Shown here: one piece after another, positions 14,608-20,562 of the stretch
Layout of the letters: every line of letters begins with the position of its first letter
Position numbering within the stretch: the stretch's first letter is position 1
DNA from: Methylococcaceae bacterium UBA7658
GTDB taxonomy: Bacteria > Pseudomonadota > Gammaproteobacteria > Methylococcales > Methylomonadaceae
Direction: 5' to 3'
Assembly: GCA_002483425.1 (NCBI GenBank)
Contig: DLHW01000029.1
Span: 31,509-52,070, forward strand
Length of the DNA: 20,562 nt
The notes under the pieces: model-generated
Told to the model about the DNA's origin: nothing
The model's database searches: none
The model's input: the letters and a program-made list of their open reading frames with translations, nothing else
Translations under genes and position numbers: made by a program

Positions 14608-15672
14608 TCAAGTATTCAATGAATCGTGTTCCCTGAATTGTTGAATCGGCAAAGCGTTTCGTTCTTTTTCCGAACTCGAAAAATCTTGCTCGTGATCGTA
14701 AAAAATAATCTGACTACCTGAAAATTCAAATTTGAAGGGAACATGAATGAAACTATTTAACTTGTTGCGAACCGGCGATTGTAAAGCCGGAGGAACGAAT
14801 AACACCATAAAACCGCCACCACCCGCGCCGAGGATTTTCCCGCCGAGAGCGCCTGCGTCAATCGCACTTTGGTACATTCTGTCAACTTCACTGTTGGTGA
14901 CTTTGTCGCTAAATGAGCGTTTTACCAACCAAGCTTCGTTTAATAGTTTTCCGAATTCCGTGATCGGCTGGCTACCGTGCAGAACGGTGATGCCTTTTTC
15001 GACGAGCTCGCTTAACGCGGCCATGAGTTCTTTTTTATCTTCAATATTTTGGACATAACTTTGAGCAAGATTTGAAGCCGTCCGCTTGATGCCGGTATAA
15101 AATAACATCAGATGCGACTCGAGTTCTTGGATACGCTCCATAGGTAAAGTCAGCGGCTTGACGATAATATCGCCATTGGTAGAAAACAAGACGTGATTTA
15201 GGCCGCCGTATGCAGCCGCCGTTTGATCTTGCGAACCGACAGTTTCCATAAGAATAGTTTGTTCGATGTGGATGCTTTCCCGAGTAAGCTGCTGTTTACT
15301 AACCAAGTTACCTTTCAGGCCATGTAAGGCATGTAACAAGCCAACAGTAAATGATGAGCTTGATCCCATTCCGCCTCTTGCGGGCAGGTCGCCAACATGA
15401 TGAATTTCTAATCCTCGCTCCCATTTAAGGTGTTGTAATACGCCTCGCACAGCCGGGTGCGATATTTCATCGATGGTTTGGCAATTTTCGCTTTTAATAT
15501 AAGAAATACGGAACTTATGGTCAAAGAAGGGGGGATAATAGCGGCAAGCCAAATAACAGTATTTGTCGATTGTGCTGACTAACACGCTACCACCGTGCTT
15601 TAAATACCAAGGAGGATAGTCGGTGCCGCCACCGAAAAATGAAATACGAAAAGGCGTTCTACTGATAATCAT
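14608..15672 (-). CDS. hddA: D-glycero-alpha-D-manno-heptose 7-phosphate kinase (GHMP kinase)
   Basis: A 354-residue GHMP-family sugar kinase. RTPFRISFFGGGTDYPPWY (5-23) is the characteristic HddA/fucokinase-like substrate loop. GDLPARGGMGSSSSFTVGLL (95-114) is the ATP-binding GHMP motif 2, and GGKILGAGGGGFMVLF (277-292) is motif 3. The enzyme phosphorylates heptose 7-phosphate at C1 to give the alpha-1,7-bisphosphate in the GDP-heptose branch. Its ATG overlaps the stop of gmhA by four bases (ATGA, 15669-15672), so translation is coupled. The presence of gmhA, gmhB and a GDP-type nucleotidyltransferase immediately upstream makes the heptose assignment much stronger than the motif evidence alone. 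It is followed after 93 bp by the GT4 gene. Confidence 0.88.
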   Translation of the reverse strand: MIISRTPFRISFFGGGTDYPPWYLKHGGSVLVSTIDKYCYLACRYYPPFFDHKFRISYIKSENCQTIDEISHPAVRGVLQHLKWERGLEIHHVGDLPARGGMGSSSSFTVGLLHALHGLKGNLVSKQQLTRESIHIEQTILMETVGSQDQTAAAYGGLNHVLFSTNGDIIVKPLTLPMERIQELESHLMLFYTGIKRTASNLAQSYVQNIEDKKELMAALSELVEKGITVLHGSQPITEFGKLLNEAWLVKRSFSDKVTNSEVDRMYQSAIDAGALGGKILGAGGGGFMVLFVPPALQSPVRNKLNSFIHVPFKFEFSGSQIIFYDHEQDFSSSEKERNALPIQQFREHDSLNT

Positions 15673-16289
15673 GAGTTGATATGACTTGGTTTATCGTCAA
15701 ATAACCGGCATTCGATCAAATCACAAATGATGTGACCGATCGCTATGTGCGATTCCTGGATGTATTGTGTGCAAGTGCTTGGAACGGGAATAAGCAGATC
15801 GGACTCGGTTGAAAGCCGTCCGCCCGTGGAGCCGGTGAATGCGATAGTCCCCATGCCCAGTTCTTTTGCGGCAGTTACGGCTTGTAAGACATTCTTGGAA
15901 TTACCGCTAGTGCTAATCCCGATCAGAACGTCGCCGGAACAACCTAAAGCTTGCACTTGCCGTGCGAATACGCCTTCAAAGCCGAAGTCATTGGCGTAAG
16001 CTGTAAGCATTGAAGAATCAGTGGTGAGGGCGATTGCCGGGAGTCCGGGGCGTTTAAAGTCTTGGGTCAGAACGCTCACTAACTCGGCTGCAATATGCTG
16101 GCAATCCGCTGCGCTACCGCCGTTGCCGCACAAGAGCAGTTTGCCGCCGTTCTTGAAACATCCGGCGATAATCTCGGACGCTCGGACAATAGTTGAAGTT
16201 GAGTTTCTGGCAAGATTTTGTTTAACCTCCGCGCTTGCCAGCAAATGGGTTTTAGTCCTTTCGGATAATTGTTCAAAATCTGTAATCAT
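15669..16289 (-). CDS. gmhA: Sedoheptulose 7-phosphate isomerase (SIS domain)
   Basis: A 206-residue SIS-domain isomerase, close to the usual length of about 190-200 residues for the family. GGKLLLCGNGGSAADCQHIAAEL (48-70) contains the phosphate-binding SIS loop and the catalytic acid E69. DVLIGISTSGNSKNV (120-134) is the second SIS signature, and QESHIAIGHIICDLIE (178-193) carries the catalytic His181. It converts sedoheptulose 7-phosphate to D-glycero-D-manno-heptose 7-phosphate, the first step of heptose synthesis. ATG 16289 overlaps the gmhB stop (ATGA, 16286-16289), with GAGG about 11 bases upstream. A chromosomal LPS-core gmhA may exist elsewhere; this copy belongs to the surface-polysaccharide cassette. 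Confidence 0.9.
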   Translation of the reverse strand: MITDFEQLSERTKTHLLASAEVKQNLARNSTSTIVRASEIIAGCFKNGGKLLLCGNGGSAADCQHIAAELVSVLTQDFKRPGLPAIALTTDSSMLTAYANDFGFEGVFARQVQALGCSGDVLIGISTSGNSKNVLQAVTAAKELGMGTIAFTGSTGGRLSTESDLLIPVPSTCTQYIQESHIAIGHIICDLIECRLFDDKPSHINS

Positions 16290-16861
16290 TGTCCGGTTAC
16301 CTCGATCTTATTTTCCCTTACAACCAGTTTTGCTATCAGCTGGGCCGCTTCGTCCAGGTTATTAACGACATAACCGGCTTTTGTGTTCGTGTTCATCGCC
16401 GTTTTGTGTCCGTAACCGGTGCGTACAAGAATAGTTTCAGCACCTATATTGTGCCCCAATTCGATGTCACATTCTTTGTCGCCGATCACAAAACTTTCGT
16501 TCAAATTAAAATCGAAATCTTTTGCCGCTAATTCCGGTAATCCCGTTTTAGGTTTACGGCAATTACAATGCATATCAGGATGATGCGGACAGATATAAAT
16601 GCCATCCAAAGCTACATCCTCATCATTGAGCAGCTTATTCATCCGGGCATGGATTTCATCGAGCTTGGCTTGATTTATTAAGCCGCGGCCAACAGCAGAC
16701 TGATTGGTAACAACAAGAAGTCCTAGTCCCAAACGGTGTAGTTTATTTAAACCGCTGATGACGCCCGGTAATAGCTCGACTTGTTCGGGATCGGAGAGAT
16801 AGTGCCGTTCAACGATAATAGTTCCATCGCGGTCAAGCAAAACAAAACGCCGCTTGGTCAA
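16286..16861 (-). CDS. gmhB: D-glycero-D-manno-heptose 1,7-bisphosphate 7-phosphatase (HAD family)
   Basis: A 191-residue HAD hydrolase. LLDRDGT (8-14) supplies the D10-x-D12 nucleophile and acid pair. TNQSAVGRG (52-60) is the GmhB-type loop. C91-P-H93 and C99-N-C101 form the structural zinc site (CPHHPDMHCNCRKPKTG, 91-107), and GDKECDI (127-133) binds magnesium. It removes the 7-phosphate of the heptose 1,7-bisphosphate. The start is a TTG at 16861 that overlaps the hddC stop (TTGA); AGAGGA seven bases upstream, within hddC, supports this non-ATG start, and no nearby in-frame ATG would keep the DRDGT strand intact. It is translationally coupled to both neighbours. Confidence 0.9.
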   Translation of the reverse strand: MTKRRFVLLDRDGTIIVERHYLSDPEQVELLPGVISGLNKLHRLGLGLLVVTNQSAVGRGLINQAKLDEIHARMNKLLNDEDVALDGIYICPHHPDMHCNCRKPKTGLPELAAKDFDFNLNESFVIGDKECDIELGHNIGAETILVRTGYGHKTAMNTNTKAGYVVNNLDEAAQLIAKLVVRENKIEVTGQ

Positions 16862-17586
16862 TTGACGTCCTCTGTGAGTTTGGTCAAAAACACGGATGCA
16901 GCCGCGTAAGATTCGGGGGTGCCGATATCAAGAAAAGCAGAATCTGTGCGGTAACCGAAGAAATGTTGTCCTATCCACCCGGGAAATATCTCGCGTTCCA
17001 AAGAACAGGGTTTTTTATCCGGTATAGTGTCTAAAAACTTTCTATTAATTAAGTAAATACCGGCATTTATTAACCCCGGTTGAGTAACTTGCCCATCTTT
17101 TTCATCGAATTTAATGATTTCGCCCGTACCGGTTACTTGAACGCGGCCAAATCGGCTGGTATCGTGCATTTTGCATAAATATACAGTTGCGCTTGAATGT
17201 TTAACGGTATGCCAATCAAGAAGATCCGTAAAATCGGCGTCGCAATAGGAGTCTCCGTTTAAAACGAGAACCTGTTCCGAGTTAAGCAAAGGTAAGGCGA
17301 AACGTAAAGCCCCTCCGGTTCCCAGGGGTTCTGGTTCTTTTGAATAAACTAGTTGCGCGCTACGGTATTGGTTACCAAAGAAGGTTTCAATTTGATCGCC
17401 TAAATAACCGGTGCAGAGAACAATCTTTTCGATATGCCAATTTGCAAGTTGATCCAAGAGGTATTTGAGAAAAGGTCTTCCATTGACTTCGGCTAAGACT
17501 TTGGGTTGGTCTTTTACAACTGTTTTTAATCGGGTGCCTAAACCACCAGCGAGTATTACCGCGGTGATATTTTTTCTATCGTTCAC
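16858..17586 (-). CDS. hddC: D-glycero-alpha-D-manno-heptose 1-phosphate guanylyltransferase
   Basis: A 242-residue nucleotidyltransferase. AVILAGGLGTRLKTVVKDQP (9-28) with PKVLAEVNGRPFL (28-40) is the nucleotide-binding signature. LVLNGDSYCDADF (107-119) includes the metal-binding Asp112. EPEPLGTGGALRFALPLL (84-101) and GLINAGIYLINRKFLDTIP form the sugar side. The length and motifs fit HddC, which joins heptose 1-phosphate to GMP to give GDP-D-glycero-alpha-D-manno-heptose; specificity for GTP is inferred from the gene set. It starts at GTG 17586, with no strong Shine-Dalgarno sequence. It is the first gene of the coupled hddC-gmhB-gmhA-hddA block and follows the SDR gene by about 170 bp. 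Confidence 0.85.
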   Translation of the reverse strand: MNDRKNITAVILAGGLGTRLKTVVKDQPKVLAEVNGRPFLKYLLDQLANWHIEKIVLCTGYLGDQIETFFGNQYRSAQLVYSKEPEPLGTGGALRFALPLLNSEQVLVLNGDSYCDADFTDLLDWHTVKHSSATVYLCKMHDTSRFGRVQVTGTGEIIKFDEKDGQVTQPGLINAGIYLINRKFLDTIPDKKPCSLEREIFPGWIGQHFFGYRTDSAFLDIGTPESYAAASVFLTKLTEDVN

Positions 17587-17754
17587 TAGAGTATATTCTC
17601 AATTAGGCTAGGTGCTTAAGTAAACTCATACGTATTGAAATGATCTTGATAATAAGATTTTAATTTAATACTGGGTTGAAGTTAACGTAGCGTTCGAGTC
17701 ATCAGAAAAAAGACCATCTGCCGGAAGTTGCTCGAATGATTTAGCGCTGGCAAA

Positions 17755-18705
17755 TTATAAAATCTTGTCCCAATAGTGTAGCATATCGCTTAAGGTTTGC
17801 TCTAAAGGGATGCTCTGACGCCATCCGGTTTCTTGCTGAAACTTTCGGCTACTACCATAAATGATCGGTTCATCCGACGGCCGCATCAATTCAGGATCTT
17901 GATAAAGTTCAAAATCGAGATGGGTGAGATTGCGCAAGATGTTGATGATCTCCTGGATTTGATAAACCTTCCCGCCGCTGAGGTTATAAGCCTCGCCTGG
18001 CGTAGCTTTATCCAAGGCCAAATCGAATGCGTTGATAATATCTCTTACATCGGTAATCGCGCGTCTTGTTTCGAGGTTTCCAACTCGCAGTTTTTTATCC
18101 GGGTTAAGTCCTTTGGCGATTTCGGTTATGCGTCTGGTCAAGTCCGAACAAACATCATTCACTTTGCCTGGTCCGGTGGTGTTGAAAATCCGGACAGCAA
18201 CCGATTTAACGCCAAAATTTTTAAAATATTGGTAACCAAGCATTTCTTGGGCGGCTTTCGAGACGCCATAAGGATGAAGCGGGCAGAAAGCATGATTCTC
18301 TGTGACGGGAACTTCGGCTTCAGTGACGTACCCGTAGGCTGCGCTGCTGCAAGCATTCAGAATTTTGCAGTCTAGGCCTAGTTGCTTCACACCTTCGAAG
18401 ATGTTGATGGTTCCGGTAACATTGGTTTCCATGGTGTACCATGGATCGTCCCAAGATACCGTTGGATAGCTTTGGGCTGCTAAATGAAAGATTTTTTCGG
18501 GCTGAAATTCTTTAAGTAGCGCCGTAACTTTGGTTTTGTCTCTGACATCGCACTCGACGACTCGGCCTTTAGGCTGGAAAAAGCGGAGGTCTGTTGTCGG
18601 TCTGAAATAAGTTGATAAGACGTCGTGGCCTTGCTTTTCAAGAAGCTCTACCAGATGGACGCCCATAAAACCAGCGTAACCAGTTACCCATATTCTATTA
18701 TTCAC
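17755..18705 (-). CDS. NAD-dependent epimerase/dehydratase acting on a GDP-sugar (GDP-mannose 4,6-dehydratase/reductase type)
   Basis: A 316-residue extended short-chain dehydrogenase. TGYAGFMG (8-15) is the G-x-x-G-x-x-G nucleotide loop. FHLAAQSYPTVSWDDP (73-88) is typical of GDP-mannose-type enzymes, and HPYGVSK (144-150) gives catalytic Tyr146 and Lys150. VRIFNTTGPGKVNDVCSDL and NLETRRAITDVRDIINAF match the GDP-sugar subgroup. In CSSAAYG (119-125), Ala sits where 4,6-dehydratases keep a catalytic Glu, so a reductase or epimerase acting on GDP-heptose or its 4-keto form is possible. GTG 18705 is chosen over GTG 18729 because GAGAGGAA lies at 18719-18712, six bases upstream, and the peptide then opens directly with the Rossmann strand. 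It lies upstream of hddC, as in gene sets for modified GDP-manno-heptoses in other bacteria. Confidence 0.8.
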   Translation of the reverse strand: MNNRIWVTGYAGFMGVHLVELLEKQGHDVLSTYFRPTTDLRFFQPKGRVVECDVRDKTKVTALLKEFQPEKIFHLAAQSYPTVSWDDPWYTMETNVTGTINIFEGVKQLGLDCKILNACSSAAYGYVTEAEVPVTENHAFCPLHPYGVSKAAQEMLGYQYFKNFGVKSVAVRIFNTTGPGKVNDVCSDLTRRITEIAKGLNPDKKLRVGNLETRRAITDVRDIINAFDLALDKATPGEAYNLSGGKVYQIQEIINILRNLTHLDFELYQDPELMRPSDEPIIYGSSRKFQQETGWRQSIPLEQTLSDMLHYWDKIL

Positions 18706-18826
18706 GTAAATTTCCTCTCGTATATCCACAGCTAGGACAGATCGTACGCCATTGCAGATACGGTTAAATAATCAAGTTCAAATTCAAGTCAAAATCATAA
18801 CAATGTTTTTTTGTTGCTGCCCGAGT

Positions 18827-18839
18827 CGCTAAAGTAGCG
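18827..18839 (-). other. Short hairpin after the first GT2 gene
   Basis: CGCTA (18827-18831) and TAGCG (18835-18839) pair across AAG, beginning eight bases past the GT2 stop codon. No T-run follows on the minus strand, so this looks like an intercistronic mRNA hairpin rather than a terminator. Confidence 0.25.
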
Positions 18840-18846
18840 TTTAAGA

Positions 18847-19857
18847 TTAATGGCTAGGGCGAAGGTGTAGCATTTTTTCCCAACGGCTTTGGGCGAGCAA
18901 TTTGGCGATGCGCCAATTCGTTTTTAACTTATGGGTGGTTTTAGAGCCCAAAGTTTTCTCGAAAAGATAATATTTCCAGCTAAACGGAGGTACAAGCTCA
19001 CCTCCTAATTCCTCGGCACGATGGTTCAACTTTGCAACTAAATTGTCTTGATCGGGAATGAAATATGGCAAAAATGTTTGCAAGTGCTGAATACAAGCTT
19101 TTCTAGTCCGGTCACTGTTCTCCATCCCCAATAAATGGTCGAGGGCTAGATTTAACGATAAAAATAAAGGCTCAAGATTTTTTTTGGAAGTTTCCATATT
19201 CCAATTGAGGCTACCAGGGGTCCCGATACGGTAATAACATAACGCATCTCGGACAAATTTTACGCCTTTACTAGCCGCAACGACACGGCATATGTATTCG
19301 CCATCGTCGTCGCCGGATTTCGTTAAACGTTCATCCCAAGGACCGGCTAATTCGGTTAGACGCCGGCTGACTAACCACACTGTTGGGTTCATCCAAACAT
19401 TATCATTGAATCTTGCTAGTATCCATTCTAAAGGCTCAAGGTCTTGCCATAAAGAATCCGGCACAAATTTAGCCTTTTCTGGAATATGGAAAAATTTACC
19501 CCATGCAGACGTCAGTAGAGTTAGTGAATCTCTTTCCGCTGGGACGCTTTCTAATTGGCGGGCGATTTTTTCGGGGTGCAAGAGGTCGTCCGCATCGAGC
19601 CACTGAATGTAATCCCCTTGCGCTAAAGTTAAAGCTTTATTTCTTGCTCCGCAAACGCCGGTATTATTTTGAGAGACAACTTTGACATTAGCGGACTCAA
19701 GGCTTTTTGCGATTTGTAATGTTGCATCGGAAGAACCGTCGTCAATAACGATGATTTCTTTATTGCTCCAGGTTTGATTGATTGCCGACAACATTGTGTC
19801 CTGGATAAATTTTTCTGCATTATAGGCAGGTATTAATATTGAAACTCGTTGTTTCAT
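18847..19857 (-). CDS. Family 2 glycosyltransferase, first gene of the minus-strand operon
   Basis: A 336-residue GT-A transferase. ILIPAYNAEKFIQDTMLSAI (7-26), IIVIDDGSSDATLQIA (35-50, Asp39/40) and NNTGVCGARNKALTLAQGDY (64-83) form the nucleotide site. WLDADD (86-91) holds the D-x-D metal ligands, and LTKSGDDDGEY carries the catalytic acidic cluster. The C-terminal 100 residues are helical and basic, suggesting membrane contact. AGGAG about 12 bases upstream supports ATG 19857. Its place at the head of the operon would fit a role early in repeat-unit assembly, but it is not an initiating transferase: there is no polyprenyl-phosphate sugar-1-phosphate transferase domain. The sugar donor is unknown. 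Confidence 0.9.
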   Translation of the reverse strand: MKQRVSILIPAYNAEKFIQDTMLSAINQTWSNKEIIVIDDGSSDATLQIAKSLESANVKVVSQNNTGVCGARNKALTLAQGDYIQWLDADDLLHPEKIARQLESVPAERDSLTLLTSAWGKFFHIPEKAKFVPDSLWQDLEPLEWILARFNDNVWMNPTVWLVSRRLTELAGPWDERLTKSGDDDGEYICRVVAASKGVKFVRDALCYYRIGTPGSLNWNMETSKKNLEPLFLSLNLALDHLLGMENSDRTRKACIQHLQTFLPYFIPDQDNLVAKLNHRAEELGGELVPPFSWKYYLFEKTLGSKTTHKLKTNWRIAKLLAQSRWEKMLHLRPSH

Positions 19858-20345
19858 TGAGCTTGGCTCCTAAGAAGTTGGTCATATAACAATTTGAAAG
19901 TCGAATAATATTAGCGTTGTTCACGGCAATATTAAAAAACTGCAAATGAACTTTATTAATTAGTGGCGGATTCAAGTAGTATGTGCAAAAAGTTACGCTG
20001 CCCGAAGTTTCGTTGGCTGCTCTCAAAGCAATTCATTCGGCGACCGGTAATTCTTGGCCTTTCTCGGCCTGTTTTTAAAAATAAATCCCAGGGTTACAAT
20101 CAAACTGGTTCGACCGCACTTCGTTTAATGGTTTATGTAAGCTGTTTAAATTCAACTTACAACTGCATCCTGTAGCGGGTAAGAAAATTGAATTATACGA
20201 ATAAATCATTGTTATTAAAAAGCTTATGTGAGTTTGGTTTCGCCAGTGTGTGCGTTTTACAAGGCAAGTATTACACTCGTGCAATACAGTTGACCGCGCC
20301 GTGTAAAATCGCCGCGGAAACTTGGGAGTCTTAATGGCTTGAGTC
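19858..20345. promoter_or_regulatory. Upstream region of the minus-strand operon
   Basis: About 490 bp without a convincing gene. It must contain the promoter for the operon beginning at 19857, which has AGGAG upstream of its ATG. AT-rich blocks around 19890-19960 could hold -10 elements, but no confident -35/-10 pair was found. Several short open frames on both strands here have no recognisable domain, signal peptide or ribosome binding site. Confidence 0.4.
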
Positions 20346-20562
20346 ATGTATTTTAACTGGTACTTTAATCGACTAATGATAGCGCATTTTACATTCAACT
20401 GGCGAGACATAGCCGAGCGGCTTAAAGGAGCGTCGAGAATGCCCATTCCAGTGTGCTATACGACGATAAGTTGTCGAATCATCTGTGATAAAAGAATCTC
20501 GGCAAATCCGGGACGATTCAGCTCTTTTCTCCGGTATTTGCGCTTGAACAAAATGTGGTATT
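20346..20562 (+). pseudogene. Probable IS30-family transposase fragment, runs off the right edge
   Basis: A frame opens at ATG 20346 (stop at 20340) and stays open for 72 codons to the window end. From 20400 it reads WRDIAERLKGASRMPIPV, then YTTISCRIICDKR and FLRYLRLNK. This matches the middle of IS30-type transposases (W-S-P-E-Q-I-A-x-R-L-K, then I-S-x-x-T-I-Y-x-x-I-x-x-D-K-R and Y-L-R), with the same spacing from T-I to D-K-R. The N-terminal helix-turn-helix region expected about 100 codons earlier is not present in any frame I could recognise, and the motif is imperfect (a Cys, and Ser for Tyr), so it is likely a decayed or truncated copy. The DDE catalytic domain would lie beyond the window. 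This is recognition by eye; a minus-strand reading of the same DNA is discussed under rejected items. Confidence 0.4.

Noticed and set aside
20075..20446. 123-codon minus-strand frame with an HTH-like stretch (LSRSAMSRQLNVKCAIISRL) reminiscent of Tc1/IS630 transposases
   Set aside because: It overlaps the plus-strand IS30-like frame antiparallel. The resemblance is limited to about 20 residues, the rest is unlike a transposase, and the plus-strand reading explains motif spacing better. It should be rechecked if the plus-strand assignment fails.
1..20562. CRISPR array, tRNA or rRNA genes
   Set aside because: No regularly spaced repeats, tRNA cloverleaf or rRNA sequence was recognised by reading either strand.

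Overview
The window looks like part of an exopolysaccharide, capsule or O-antigen gene cluster from a Gram-negative bacterium. The AT-rich DNA, GDP-heptose genes, Wzy/WaaL-type membrane protein, secreted beta-helix proteins and asparagine-synthetase-like enzymes suggest a gammaproteobacterium, possibly a methanotroph relative. That placement is inferred from gene style only; there is no rRNA or housekeeping marker here.

Layout. Positions 1-1083 (minus) hold most of a polysaccharide-deacetylase-like gene that runs off the left edge. A 299-bp divergent intergenic region with a run of hairpins separates it from three plus-strand genes: two secreted right-handed beta-helix proteins (1383-2615 and 3140-4615) and an O-antigen ligase/polymerase-like membrane protein (4716-6113). 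The 524-bp gap between the beta-helix genes is repeat-rich: a long hairpin at 2639-2710, a MITE-like palindromic element at 2778-2910 and a short hairpin at 2984-3003.

From 19857 down to 6168, twelve minus-strand genes follow each other with short gaps or overlaps and probably form one operon of about 13.7 kb. In transcription order they are: a GT2 glycosyltransferase; an NAD-dependent GDP-sugar epimerase/dehydratase-family enzyme; hddC, gmhB, gmhA and hddA (the complete set for making GDP-D-glycero-alpha-D-manno-heptose from sedoheptulose 7-phosphate, each pair overlapping by 4 bases); a GT4 glycosyltransferase; a predicted alpha/alpha-toroid protein of unknown function; a complete glutamine-dependent asparagine-synthetase homologue; a second GT2; a FemAB/GNAT-like acyltransferase; and a second asparagine-synthetase homologue that has lost the glutaminase cysteine. 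The operon converges on the ligase gene. The right end (19858-20562) is a leader/intergenic region followed by what looks like a decayed IS30-type transposase fragment.

How the parts may work together (inference): the cassette makes an activated manno-heptose, which the SDR enzyme may modify further (6-deoxy, reduced or epimerised). Three glycosyltransferases would build a repeat unit. The AsnB-type and FemAB-like proteins may add amide or acyl groups, the Wzy/WaaL-like protein would polymerise or ligate in the periplasm, and the deacetylase-like and secreted beta-helix proteins may trim or modify the product. No initiating phosphoglycosyltransferase, flippase, chain-length regulator or export porin is visible, so the locus must continue outside the window. 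The most unusual elements are the cysteine-less asparagine-synthetase homologue next to a FemAB-like enzyme, the alpha/alpha-toroid protein, the shared truncated fibronectin-III-like tails of the two beta-helix proteins, and the structured non-coding stretches.
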